From Charina bottae (Eukaryota; Chordata; Lepidosauria; Squamata; Charinaidae), in the NCBI GenBank assembly GCA_023362775.1, contig JALMGJ010000020.1, positions 9,511,501-9,575,500 of the forward strand: a stretch of DNA of 64,000 nt, in the 5' to 3' direction. Within the stretch, counting starts at the first letter, position 1, and the number at the start of each line of letters is the position of its first letter. Below are positions 12,222-24,194 of the stretch, piece by piece. Position numbers and translations under genes: made by a program. The notes beneath the pieces were generated by a model. The model saw only the letters and a list, made by a program, of their open reading frames with translations. It was not told where the DNA came from and did not search any database.

Positions 12222-12573
12222 CTGGTTTGTTTGTTTGTTTGTTTATTTATCAATCAATCAATCAAACAAACAAACAATCAAATTTATTACCACCCATCTC
12301 TACAAAAGTAGACTCTGGGCGGTTTACAATAAAATATTAAAACTAAAAACCTATAAATCTTAAAATACAATCCAATAATAAATAGTAAAAATCCAAATGA
12401 TGGTAAGATCTTAAAAGGAGAACACCACTAAGCCAACCACCCCCAGGAGGAACTATTACTTCTTTTGTCCCAAGCAAGGCGGCAGACCCAGGTCTTTAAA
12501 GACCTCCAGAAGGCCAGGAGCGAGGGCTCCCGCCTCACCTCTGGAGGCAAGATATTCCATAGGGTGGGTGCTA
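12222..12573 (-). mobile_element. L2-type LINE 3' fragment nested in CR1
   Basis: CR1 sequence stops near GTACATCTGG and resumes at TATCCTGCCTAAATGCAG. Between lie (GTTT)n/(CAAT)n runs, CTCTGGGCGGTTTACAATA, and AGGTCTTTAAAGACCTCCAG, which antisense are the tail and C-terminal part of an L2-like LINE also seen at 28640-29565. Boundaries are approximate. Confidence 0.65.
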
Positions 12574-12995
12574 TTTATCCTGCCTAAATGCAGAACTTTA
12601 CGTTTCTCATCACTGAACAACCTTTTATTGGATAGGGCCCAATGCTCAAGTCTCACAACATCCTTTTGAACCTTGAGCCTGCCTTCTGGGGTGTTAGCAA
12701 CCCCCACCCCATTTTGTATGACCCACAAATTGTATGAGGATCCCTTCTATTACCTCATCTAAGTAATTTATGAAGATGTTGAAGAGTACTGAGTCCAGGA
12801 CAGAACCCTGCGGTATCCCACTGCATACCTCCCTTTATATGGACATAGACCTATTAAGGACCATGTATTGGCAACGATTGTTCCCTCAATTGCAAATCCA
12901 CCTTGTAGTAGGACCATCCATCCTATATTGTTCCAGTTTATCAAGATGGAGGCTACGGTCTACTTTATCAAATGCCTTACTGAAGTCTAAGTACA

Positions 12996-13252
12996 TGTAG
13001 GGAACCACGGAGATGACCTTGGAGAAAGTATTCATAGACTGTAACAACATGTTTATTGGTTTTGGGAAATAGTGAAAGTATCAGGAAGAGATTCAGACTG
13101 ACTCCTCCCTAACTCCAGCGGTATAAGAGGGAGGGAAAGGAAAACAAAGTCAGACTTGCAAGATTCTATTACAGTAGCCCATCTCAATAAAGTATAGTTC
13201 TAACCATCTTGTGAAGTCTGTTTCCCAATCTAGTCAATCTCAATGACTGACA
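12996..13252 (+). mobile_element. Solo LTR, 257 bp, nested in CR1
   Basis: The segment starts TGTAGGGAACC and ends GACTGACA (TG...CA ends). It is flanked by the 5-bp duplication GTACA at 12991-12995 and 13253-13257. Removing it rejoins CR1 sequence on both sides. In plus orientation it has a TATA-like GCGGTATAAG near 13119 and the poly(A) signal AATAAA near 13187, as in a compact retrotransposon promoter. A 5-bp duplication suits Gypsy-type or some endogenous retroviral LTRs. No internal coding region remains, so the family is not determined. Confidence 0.8.
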
Positions 13253-13850
13253 GTACACTTATTCCACAACATTCTCTTGGTCTACTACTCTAGTCACATT
13301 GTCAAAGAAAACAGTAAGATTTGTCTGGCACAACCTGTTTTTAACAAATCCATGCTGGCTTCTGGTAATCACCTTGTTCATTTTTACGTAAACCCACTGC
13401 TCAATTATATTTTCTAGGATCTTCCCAGGTATTGGTCTGTAGTTTCCTGGCTCCACTTAAATATTGGAACAACAATGGCTCTTCTCCAGTCTTTTGACAC
13501 TTCCCTTGTGCTCCACGATTTCTCAAACATTTCAGTCAGTGGCTCTGAGGTAACATCTGCCAGTTCCTATAGCACTCTGGGGTATAATCTATCCAGTCCA
13601 GGAAACTTGAATTCATTCAAAGCACCTAAGTGTTCTCTCACCAATTCCTTGCCTATTTTGATCTGCAGCACTGCAGAATTAAACAATTCAGCCTTCTCCC
13701 TGTGGCCCATCAACATCTTGCCATCTTCTCCAACCAGTGGGCCAACTGTTTCCTTGATTTTCCTATTATTACATACATAACTTTTCTGTTATTTTTGGCT
13801 CATGCTGAGCCTTAGCCTTCCCGACTCTATCCTTGCAGAGAGGCTCTACA

Positions 13851-14789
13851 CATTTACTCAGGGCTAAGCTATGGAACTGTAATGTTATGAGTTGTTTAAA
13901 ATTCAAAGATGATTAAAAAGCACTGTCCTTTACACATTATAGGGTGTATTTTCACCCAAGATTAATTTTCCCTATAGGGGAAATTACAAGGTACCACACT
14001 GCCCTAAAATCAGCTATTCACAATGTACCCCCAAACCAATAGTTTTTACTTTTCTATTTTCTACTAAGCTGACAGCTAAAAGCACAAATAAAACAGGAAA
14101 ACAGACAATCAAACAAGTACTGTACAGATTACAGAATTAAAATCAGGTCATGGAAAGGACAGAAACTATTAAACTATACTTTGATCTCTTCCTGCTTTGA
14201 CTTTACCCCAATTCCCCAAGCCAATGAAATCAGTAATGCTGAAGTCATAAAATGCATCCCATTAAATCTCACCTTTTCACTTAAGCTGAAAATTCTACAT
14301 TACATGTTCATATTTATTACAAGTTTACCATCTAAAAATAAGAAAATATATATTATTGTTGACCAGATAACAGATATAAGAAAATTAAGTTGTGCATCTT
14401 CTCCCCCCACCCCAATCCAGCAGATGAAAATTGCAAGAGGGTTTTGGCTACTGCAGTGCATCACAGCAACAACTCCAAATCTAACTCCCTCCAGATGTCC
14501 CTGTGATCATTTAATCAAACATCAAAAGCACTCTCTGGACAAGCTCTCATGCTGATTAGAAGTATTCCATATATACAATTCCACAGTTTAAATGCATACA
14601 GTAGCAACTGGGCTTGTATTGTTATCAGCATCATTTTTAAATCTACTACCTAAATCAAGAGTCTGTTAGAACACAAATGAGTGGTTAAGGAAATAAACAT
14701 TCTACCTCCTAAATTATAGAACATTCTTCCACATATCTCAATATCTCTGTTCTTCACAACACGATTTCCAGTCTTCCAAAACAGCACTT
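13851..14789. other. Intronic sequence, nothing recognised
   Basis: AT-rich sequence. Open frames are short and have no recognisable product. Confidence 0.45.
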
Positions 14790-15330
14790 AAAGTAGGATT
14801 AGATTAATTTTTATTATAGCTTTACAGCCAGAAGATACTATATGCTTCAAATATGTATATCAAATACATTCAGAGACACACACAATTAAAATCTACAGAT
14901 ATAATAAAGGGTGAGCATAAAATACAATAAAATAACATAAAATATAAAAAAGTAATAGTGGTGATCTTCAAAATTAGTACAATTCTTTAGTCACAAGTAT
15001 GATGAATAGAACAAATAGAAGTACAAAACTGAGCAACCTAGGAAGATACAACAGAATTCTGGTCAGGCAGAAGAAGCTACAAAGAAGCTTTGTACTCTCT
15101 GTCAGGGTATGTCTTCAGAATGAGACAGATGAATGTCATCCGAGATTCCCATCCAAGGAGAGCAGCAGAAGAGCATATGGTTCAGGGACGCCACAGAGCC
15201 ATCCCCACATGGGCATATGCACTGATGTAAAGGAATATTGTTGTGACACCCTAACAGGTCAGAGCTGCAATTGTATGATCTGCTAACATTGGGAGCGATA
15301 TCTCATCAGGCCTCCAAGGACTTTAAAATA
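14790..15330 (-). mobile_element. Possible eroded LINE 3' end
   Basis: Antisense translation gives phrases such as MPMWGWLCG...PEPYALL followed by hydrophobic C-terminal-like residues, loosely resembling the Cys/His-rich C-terminus of some LINEs. Frames are broken. This is a weak resemblance. Confidence 0.25.
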
Positions 15331-16657
15331 TCTACCTGAGAATCTACCGTAATAATGACAACAATACTCCATGAGACAGGAAGCCCAAACAGTGGAGAAG
15401 CAGAATCATACTGGACATCCCAGGGCCTTCTACATTGACAACTTTTTGAATGTCTAAATTAAGCACAGAAATTTATTTCAGCCAGAGGTAATAGGTAGGT
15501 ATCTTTGATCATATGTATCTATCACAAAAACCTAACATTCCATATAAATTTTTAAATTCTACCAGGAATATATGGGCAAGCAGACAATACTTTCTAATCT
15601 GACTAGACTAAGAATAACAGTACCAGGAAAAATGGTACATTCCAGTTTTGAAAAAAACGGCACAGATAACATTTCAGACTCTTAACCACTGCCTAATTTA
15701 ACAGCTGGAGATACATATTCTGTAACTAATAACTCACTGGGTCAAGAATCGCTCCATTCATGTGTGTAATTTAATAGCATAAAATTTAAATACTACTATT
15801 TCAAAGACAATTCCTTTCTCCTCCTTTTTATAAAATATACCCATTACAGTTTAAATTTTTTTTTAAAAGGAATGGTGTTGCTTTATCTCAAATACAAACT
15901 TTTGAAATGCAACACTATTTCATTTGTCATAAGTAAAAAAAAAATGAAATACTATTAATTGGGCTAGAGCATGATAGATGTTATACTGTTAAAATACTGA
16001 AACATAATGGCCTATAATTTAAAATTAAAATTAAAATTAGCACTATAGGAACAATTAGCATTTGCCCTTTCTCTTTTCCTTTTTTATAAAGGAACTTAAA
16101 ATATACAAAGCTAACTAAACTTTCAAGTTAATTTTTTATGTCCAAAATGCATAAAAAGAAATAAATATGAACATTCTTTTAACTATAAATCCAAAGTAGA
16201 CAGAGTTACTAGAGCATACTCCAATTCACTATTATATATTTTAGCAGAGGTTCAAGCGTAACATACCACATGACAGGTATATTACCTTAAGATATATTTT
16301 AGGGTTTGCGTCAGTCAGACTCCCTACCTGACCTGCATGTACCTCAAGTGGGTGGGAGGCAGACAACAGCTTACTCGTTTGCAAGTTAATTCTTAGATCA
16401 GATATCCTACCTTGCATAGAATAATGTGAGCACACCTGGGGTACAACTGGACTTTGGCTGAGCTTGTGGCATACTTGCCAAAATGTGTCAAAAATGACCA
16501 GTATATCCTTATACCCTTAGCAGGGGATGCTGTATGTGGGATGGGTACAGCTAAGGCTACTAATTTAGATTATACTTTCTCTACTTTATTAAAAAGCATG
16601 ATGTGAAAACCATGATTAACCAAAGCCAGAATTGGCAGCTGATGTCAGTATCTATAG
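15331..16657. other. Intronic sequence, nothing recognised
   Basis: AT-rich, with no exon or clear transposon. Confidence 0.45.
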
Positions 16658-16905
16658 CAGAGCTTTCCACACTTTTCATGTTGGTGACACACTTTTTAGA
16701 CATGCATCTTTTTGCGACACACTCTTACAGCAGGGCACAAGGCAGGCACTAGGACCTGCGTGGAATCACAGCTGGTTTGGAGGCAGCCAGGCACAAGGCA
16801 GGCACTAGGACCTGCGTGGAATCACAGCTGGTTTGGAGGCAGCCAGGCACAAGGCAGGCACTAGGACCTGCGTGGAAGCCAGGAGGCAGCAGCAGCCGCG
16901 ACACA
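16658..16905. mobile_element. Truncated hAT MITE with internal tandem repeat
   Basis: It begins CAGAGCTTTCCACACTTTT with GACACACTTTT motifs, like the left end of 57-325, preceded by ATCTATAG. No matching right terminus or second flank copy was found. The interior has expanded into a 56-bp tandem repeat, listed separately. Confidence 0.6.
16734..16880 (+). repeat. 56-bp tandem repeat, about 2.6 units
   Basis: Units begin GGCACAAGGCAGGCACTAGG at 16734, 16790 and 16846. The first two are essentially identical; the third breaks off after CCTGCGTGGAA. The near identity implies recent expansion inside an older hAT copy. Confidence 0.95.
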
Positions 16906-18284
16906 TCCAGACACTAGATTTAGCTGTATCTTTTTTTTCTTATTTCACATCATCAATTTCTTTGACTTACTATTTTTTCTCCATTTCTATGCTTTTCTTA
17001 TCCCAACAGGGAATAGCATGATCGGTATATATGCATGTGTGTATGAAAACTGGTATCGGGGATCCCATACACATTTTGGGAAAATAAAGGTGGCAGGCAA
17101 CTATATCCCAGAGCTTTGAAATGTGTTTACTTTCCCCCAAAAGCTACTAAAGTAAATTGAGATAGAGAGTATCCTGGGGCTTAGCTTCCTACTTCCTTCT
17201 GGCAAATTACTGCTTCTCATCTATCCATGTCCCCCACAATAGTAATTTTGTGATGATTATTTCAACATTGCAATAAAATTATTCTGTGTTGCATTCAACA
17301 GTGCTTTTAATGCAAGTGTAAGTTATCCTCCATTGATTAAAGGGTTAACTTATTCTATGTAAGAGAAAAGTCAAGATCTTCTTTACCCAGTCCTTGGCTA
17401 TATATAGCCCCCCACCCTTCTTGCATTCTCCTCAAAGGTGCTGTAGGAGCAGCTCCCTCTATTGTGATTCTGAAGAGTGACATGCAAAACCTGTTTTCAG
17501 GAACAGAATATTCTACCTCCCACACCAATCTGACTGTTCTGGAGCTGGTCCTATGATTTTCCAAAAGCTAAGAGCTGGAACAAAATATTTTGGAATTTTC
17601 TGGAACATTCCATTCCTAGAATGATAGGTTTTGTACATATCTAACATGATTGTAATATAATTTATAACTGCACTTTTTAGGAATGTATGTTAAATTAATC
17701 CACAGTCATGTTCAAGTTAATTGAAGCAATATTTATGTTCATATCTCAAAGGAACACCAGACCTGAAGTTTATTAATCTTGTTGAATTTAGAAGACCAGA
17801 TTGAAAATGTTTCATGCTTGAGCACATGTTACAAGCTAATTTTGGTTAGCATTGAGTGTAAATTGTTTATTTTCACTTAGCCTATTTGATGCACTTACAC
17901 AATTTGCATGACAAATTTTGATCATGTGCAATCTGAATTTCCAATTAATTATTTGTAATTGTATATGTTAGAGATAAACAACTAAAAAGTACAATAGTGA
18001 CATACGTGCCTACTGACAATTTTGCTAAAGCAAAAGGTTTATGCAATTTTTTTGCCTACTATAGCTCACTGATCTATAACATAACAGCATGAAAATCATC
18101 TAAAAAGTGATTAAGAAATGTTAAAATTACTCCCTGACAATTGTTCAGGAAAGAAGTATTCTAATTTTTATTTCATGTATGTATATTTCTGTTTCTTTGA
18201 GCAGGATATGGAACTATGAAATGCCTGAAGTATTGGTTCAAGTGCTAGACTGCCTCCCAGGACACCTCCAGGAAATCATATACA
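16906..18284. other. Intronic sequence, nothing recognised
   Basis: AT-rich, no supported gene or repeat. Confidence 0.45.
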
Positions 18285-18560
18285 GGTAGACCTCACTTAG
18301 CAATTGCCTCGGGCAGCGACCGTTCGCAGTTAAGACAGTGATGGGAAAGTAACTTTGCAAGCAATGCCGGTATTTACGAGTCAGTCAGTCAGTTTGCGCT
18401 GTCCTATGCCTGACCCTTTTTCTTCTTTCCCCCTCCTTGCAGAGCGGAGAGACTGTCTGAACCAGTGATCTCTTCCGGAGAAGCTTTTCTCTGCAGCACA
18501 GCACTTTCCCAAAAGGTGCTAACTGCAAATTAACAAGCTCAGCTCTGTGACCTTAATTAG
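18285..18560. mobile_element. Partial DNA-transposon MITE
   Basis: ACAGGTAGACCTCACTTAGC and GACCGTTCGCAGTTAAGAC resemble the terminal region of the element at 25195-25560, a common reptile MITE with CAGGTAGTCCTC-type ends. The other terminus is missing. Confidence 0.45.
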
Positions 18561-19089
18561 CTGGTTGGCAACTTCGACATCCAAAGTGAAATTTTGCCAC
18601 ATCACCAAATCTTAAGAACTTCCAGACATTTTTAAATTGTATAGAACAAAACATCTTCCCTCACAGAATTTTTCCTTCAATATAATTATTATCAAAAAGT
18701 ATCATTCAAAATGTATTATTCATAAAACTGATTATTGATATAACCATATTATTTTGTTACCTTTTGTGCTTCTTCCTGTTGGTTATTATTTAAACATTTT
18801 TATCTAGTATTACACTTAGATATTGCAAACTCCAATATTGTTTAAAATAATAGTTTCCCAACAATTCTTATTTCTAATTGATTTCTCTACTCATATCTAT
18901 GTACAAAGACATATAGGAAATCACCTGAAGAAGACGTTACTAGTTAGCCCATATTCTTTCTATATATATGAATCTAAGTTGTGCTGTCAGCCTACCCACT
19001 AGTCTGGAAGTGCTACTGATAAATGTTTAATGTTTGTTTAAGTAAATATATGTCATCTATACTTTAATTGGGAGTTACTCTGCTCTCAT

Positions 19090-22000
19090 CCCCTTCATGG
19101 ATCACTGCCTTGTCGTGGCGAAGGGGCTTGCGTAACTCAATGAAGTCAGGTCAAGAAGAACAGGTCATGACGGAGAGTTCTGACAAAACGTGGTCCAAAA
19201 CTGGAGGAGGGAATGGCAAACCACTCCAGTATCCTTGCCAAGAAAACCCATGGACAGTATCAAAAGGCTAAAAGATATGACGCCGGAAGATGAGCCCCTC
19301 AGGTCGGAAGGTGTCCAAAATGCTACTGGGGAAGAGCGGAGGGCAATTCCGAGTAGCTCCAGAAAGTGTGAAACGGCTGGGCCAAAGCCGAAAGGACGCT
19401 CAGTTGTGGATGTATCTGGAAGTGGAAGGAAAGTCTGATGCTGTAAAGAACAATATTGCATAGGAACCTGGAATGTAAGATCTATGAATCAAGGTAAGCT
19501 GGATGTGGTCAAACATGAGATGACAAGATTAAACATCGACATCTTGGGAATCAGCGAACTAAAATGGACAGGAATGGGCGAATTTAATTCAGGAGACCAT
19601 TATATATACTACTGTGGGCAAGAATCCCTTAGAAGAAATGGAGTAGCTCTCATAGTCAATAAAAGAGTGGGAAAGGCAGTACTGGGGTACAACCTCAAAA
19701 ACGACAGAATGCTTTCAGTTCGAATCCAAGGCAAACCATTCAACATCACAGTGATCCAAGTCTATGCCCCAACCACTGATGCCGAAGAAGCTGAAGTTGA
19801 CCGGTTCTATGAAGACCTACAACACCTTCTAGAACTAACACCAAAAAAAGATGTCCTTTTCATCATAGGGGACTGGAATGCTAAGGTAGGAAGTCAAAAA
19901 ATAACCGGAATAACAGGCAAGTTCGGCCTCGGAGTACAAAATGAAGCAGGGCAAAGGCTAATAGAGTTTTGTCAAGAGAACACGCTGGTCATAGCAAACA
20001 CTCTTTTCCAACAACACAAAAGAAGACTCTACACATGGACATCACCAGATGGTCAATACCGAAATCAGATTGATTATATACTTTGCAGCCAAAGATGGAG
20101 AAGCTCTATACAATCAGCAAAAACAAGACCTGGAGCTGACTGTGGCTCAGATCATGAGCTTCTTATCGCAAAATTTAGGCTTAAATTGAAGAACGTAGAG
20201 AAAACCACTAGACCAATCAGGTATGACCTAAATCATATCCCTTATGAATATACAGTGGAGGTGAGGAATAGATTTAAAGGATTAGACCTGGTAGACAGAG
20301 TGCCTGAAGAACTATGGATGGAGGTTCGTAACATTGTACAGGAGGCAGCAACTAAAACCATCCCAAAGAAAAAGAAATGCAAGAAAGCAAACTGGCTGAC
20401 TGATGAGGCTTTACAAATAGCTGAGGAAAGAAGGGAAGCAAAAGTCAAGGGAGAAAGGGAAAGATATAAACAACTGAATGCAGAATTCCAGAGAATAGCA
20501 AGGAGAGATAAGAAGGCCTTCTTAAATGAACAATGCAAAGAAATCGAGGAAAACAATAGAATGGGGAAGACTAGAGATCTCTTCAAGAAAATCGGAGATA
20601 TCAAGGAAACGTTTTTTGCGAAGATGGGCATGATAAAGGACAAAAAAGGCAGGGACCTAACAGAAGCAGAAGAGATTAAGAAGAGGTGGCAAGAATACAC
20701 AGAAGAACTATACAAGAAAGATCTTAATATCCCTGATAAATACGATGGTGTGGTCACTGACCTTGAGCCGGACATCCTAGAGAGTGAAGTCAAGTGGGCC
20801 TTAGGAAGCATTACTAACAACAAAGCTAGCGGAGAAGACAGTATCCCAGCTGAGCTATTTAAAATCCTAAAAGATGATGCTGTTAAAGTGCTGCACTCAA
20901 TATGCCAACAAATTTGGAAAACTCAACAGTGGCCACAGGATTGGAAAAGGTCAGTTTACGTTCCAATTCCAAAGAAAGGCAATGCCAAAGAATGTTCAAA
21001 CTACCGTACAATTGCGCTCATTTCACATGCTAGCAAGGTTATGCTCAAAATCCTACAAGCTAGGCTTCAGCAGTATGTGAACCGAGAACTACCAGAAGTG
21101 CAAGCTGGGTTTCGAAGAGGCAGAGGAACTAGAGATCAGATTGCCAACATTCGCTGTATCATGGAAAAAGCAAGAGAGTTCCAGAAAAACATCTACTTCT
21201 GCTTCATTGACTACGCTAAAGCCTTTGTGTCGATCACAACAAACTGTGGCAAATTCTTAAAGAGATGGGAGTACCAGACCACCTTACCTGTCTCCTGAGA
21301 AACCTGTATGCGGGTCAAGAAGCAACAGTTAGAACCGGACATGGAACAACCGACTGGTTCAAAATTGGGAAAGGAGTACAACAAGGCTGTATATTATCAC
21401 CCTGCTTATTTAACTTATATGCAGAGTACATCATGAGAAATGCCGGGCTGGATGAATCACAAGCCGGAGTTAAGATTGCCGGGAGAAATATCAACAACCT
21501 CAGATATGCAGACGATACCACCCTAATGGCAGAAAGTGAAGAGGAACTAAAGAGCCTCTTGATGAGGGTGAAAGAGGAGAGTGCAAAAGCTGGCTTGAAA
21601 CTCAACATTAAAAAAACCCAGATCATGGCATCTGGTCCCATCACTTCCTGGCAAATAGAAGGGGAAGAAATGGAAGCAGTGACAGATTTTATTTTCTTGG
21701 GCTCCAAGATCACCGCAGACGGTGACTGCAGCCATGAAATCAAAAGACGCTTGCTCCTTGGGAGGAAAGCTATGGCAAATCTAGACAGCATATTAAAAAG
21801 CAGAGACATCACCTTGCCGACAAAGGTCCGTATAGTTGAAGCTATGGTTTTCCCAGTAGTAATGTATGGCTGTGAGAGTTGGACCGTAAGGAAGGCTGAG
21901 CGCCGAAGAATTGATGCTTTTGAACTGTGGTGCTGGAGAAGACTCTTAAGAGTCCCTTGGACTGCAAGGAGGTCAAACCAGTCAATCCTAAAGGAAATCA

Positions 22001-22285
22001 ACCCTGACTGCTCATTGGAAGGACAGATGCTGAAGCTGAAGCTCAAATACTTTGGCCACCTAATGCGAAGAGAGGACTCACTGGAAAAGACCCTGATGCT
22101 GGGAAAGACTGAGGGCAAAAGGAGAAGGGGACGGCAGAGGATGAGATGGTTAGATAGCATCACCGATGTAATGAACATGAATTTGAGTAAACTCTGAGAG
22201 ACAGTGGAGGACAGGAAGGCCTGGCGTGCTATGGTCCATGAGGTCACGAAGAGTCGGACACGACTAAACGACTGAACAACAACAA
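19090..22285 (+). mobile_element. Full-length RTE-BovB LINE with 10-bp TSD
   Basis: The element runs from CCCCTTCATGGATCACTGCC to a 3' end reading GAGTCGGACACGACTAAACG then ACTGAACAACAACAA. It is flanked by the identical 10-mer CTGCTCTCAT at 19080-19089 and 22286-22295. At about 3.2 kb it has the usual length of a complete BovB. It holds a 5' UTR or short leader frame, an apurinic-type endonuclease, an RTE reverse transcriptase and the typical C-terminal region. BovB is known from squamates and ruminants through horizontal transfer. Exact flanks and long open frames suggest a fairly young insertion. It lies opposite to PARD3B transcription. Confidence 0.96.
19439..22197 (+). pseudogene. BovB endonuclease/reverse-transcriptase ORF, frameshifted
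   Basis: The frame is open from just after a stop at 19436-19438, so the endonuclease motif TWNVRSM lies upstream of the first ATG (19484). Endonuclease residues follow: GISELKWTGMG, GDWNAKVG, IDYILC, and SDHELLI. The linker is basic (IPKKKKCKKANWL). Reverse-transcriptase motifs include SNYRTIAL, QAGFRRGRG and CFIDYAKAF. Just after this, near 21226, about four bases are missing relative to the expected AFD reading, and the frame changes. The second part (21265-22197 in its own frame) carries GVQQGCILSPCLFNLYAEYI, the catalytic LRYADDTTLMAE, and the RTE C-terminal VMYGCESWTV and RIDAFELWCWRRLLR. One indel therefore separates two otherwise open halves; both catalytic Asp motifs survive on either side. 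It is non-functional as it stands. Confidence 0.95.
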
Positions 22286-22329
22286 CTGCTCTCATGGGAA
22301 GAGTCTTTTGCTCCCAAGCAGGATCTGTG

Positions 22330-24139
22330 GTGCATATGATGTTGGGCAAAAGGACAACATCTGATGTTCTTATGTACCATTCATCTGAATACCCAATGGC
22401 TGGCCAGGGTAGTCTCTGATGTGGGGTTGGAGACTAAAAGGAAGTTGTCTTTAGGTACTTCAACATCCATGTTGTAGCTAGAGACCTCATGGCTTCCATT
22501 ACAACACTGGAGCTGTCTCAATAAGTTGCTGGACCAACACAAAGGATACTCTCGATCTAGAATTTGTGCCAGGATATGAAAAAGGTAGATTGAAAGCGGA
22601 GGGATTTATAATTTGTAATCCCCATGTTGTCATAGTCTGTTCAATTTCTGATGAGGGTTGAACTGATGATCATCTCATCTGCCTTGGGAATGAAGAACCT
22701 ACTAAAATAGTCCACTCAGGGAGATTTTCCTGGTGACAAAGATGGTGATTCTGTAAGCCTTTAGATCTATGGAACTGTGAGTTAATTCAGGCTGTTGATA
22801 CAATTGCCCAAGCATCTTCTTGACCTATAAGTGGCACTACAGAGCCCAGAGGTCCTCCTGGTTCTCAGAGAACCTACAGACAATGAATCAGCTTGGGAGA
22901 CAGCTAGTATGCAGGGGTAGAAATCTTATTGAGATGACTGAACATGAGTTAGAACACATTATCTTACCTATCATGTGGCTTAATCTGGACAAGGCATATG
23001 CACTATAGGCAAGCAGTTTCCTTGTCCAGAAATTATGGAGATTACTTGATTTAGATTGGTACTGAATCACAATTCAAATGAGACAAGTGCTGACAATAAT
23101 TACAGTTCTATCACTATGTGTCAGCTAAACTATGTGGGCCAAACCAAGAAATCAACTCCACGTGTAGGCTAAAACTATGTCCATTAATATTGGCTGTAGT
23201 AACAGAATTTTGCAAGTCTAACTGTGCTTTACTCCACCACCACCCATGTGAATAAGGGAGGTATCTGCTTGGGTCTTTTGCACATGCCTTCTTATTTTCG
23301 GCTTAAGACAAGTTTTTCCCTTTGTCGCTTTGGTAATGGATCTGGCCTATCTATATCAAGGTCACCTTCCTTACTCTCTACACTATGAATGGCGGCACAA
23401 CTGACTCTATGGAACAAAGTGAATTTTATCTTTTCTGACTGGTTTGCCAGCTAAGGTTAGGGTAACATGGCCACTGTGATCCATGTAGTTGTAGTTTCAA
23501 GACTGGATATTGCAATGCATTGTACATGGAACTACCCTTGAAGTTGGCCAAGAAGCTGCAGCTAGTGCAAAATGCCAGAGTTAGGTTGTTCAACAGGACA
23601 GCCACACATAAGCATGCAGCATTGATTCTGAAGTCACTGCATTGCCTGCTACCTGGTGAAATTCAATACTGTACAAAGCCCTATATGACTTAGTGCCCAG
23701 ATATCTAATAGTGTGTCTGTCTGTCTGTCTGTCAGCTAAAATCTAGCAGGAAAACGTTTTTGAGGATACTGGATTCATTACGTGGTAATTCAACAGAGAT
23801 ATTCTGAACATTATGAGTATCCTGGTCGGAATTCCTTCCCTATTAAATTACAATCAGCACCAAGCACTTAAGTTTCCAGTGCTACCTTAAGACAAACCTG
23901 ATGCCAGGCTATTGAGTAATATGGTGCTGCTGACTATAGTCTGGCATTATTGTCCCAGGTTTTAGACTTTATTTAAGATTTTAACATGCAGAGATATCTA
24001 AATACAGTTACTTAATTAAATGGGTACACCTTTTTCTACTTCTCTTACAGTACAATACTATAATTCCAAAGCTTCTTTCTATAATAAGAGTCCCCTCCGG
24101 AATGGGGGGAGATGGGCGGTGATATAAGTTAGAAATATA

Positions 24140-24190
<51 letters not shown>
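22330..24190 (+). mobile_element. Decayed L2 LINE, internally deleted
   Basis: Across several frames the plus strand reads like an L2 endonuclease core (FNIHV...ARDLMAS near 22450), then a linker region. Near 23510-23690 it gives DYCNALYMELPLK, LQLVQNARVRL, and LHCLPAGEIQY, the conserved L2 C-terminal part of the reverse transcriptase. Most of the catalytic RT is absent. The 3' end reads GAGATGGGCGGTGATATAAG followed by a long (AAAT)n tail (24138-24190). The BovB copy sits immediately upstream. Confidence 0.7.

Positions 24191-24194
<4 letters not shown>

Larger units (their letters stand above)
11605..13850 (-). mobile_element. Degenerate CR1 LINE, interrupted by an L2 piece and a solo LTR
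   Basis: The antisense strand encodes CR1 pol remnants in several frames. From 5' to 3' they are NYRPI and QHGFVKN (about 13280-13450), a reverse-transcriptase motif A LDFSKAFDKVDR (about 12960), [17 protein letters not shown] with QCAAAAK (about 12140-12190), and [18 protein letters not shown] (about 11910-11960), ending at the CR1 3' UTR signature (plus strand CCTAGAGTTGGAAGGGACCT near 11628). Motif C is lost: the place of FADD reads FVGH. Many stops and frameshifts show long decay. Two younger insertions split it, at 12222-12573 and 12996-13252. Confidence 0.88.

Noticed and set aside
16734..16880. Regular repeats considered as a CRISPR-like array
   Set aside because: Units are contiguous 56-mers without variable spacers in vertebrate DNA; it is a plain tandem expansion.
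21315..22349. 344-codon antisense open frame and a 193-codon one at 20242-20823
   Set aside because: Both are mirror images of the BovB coding strand; the sense strand carries all conserved RT and endonuclease motifs.
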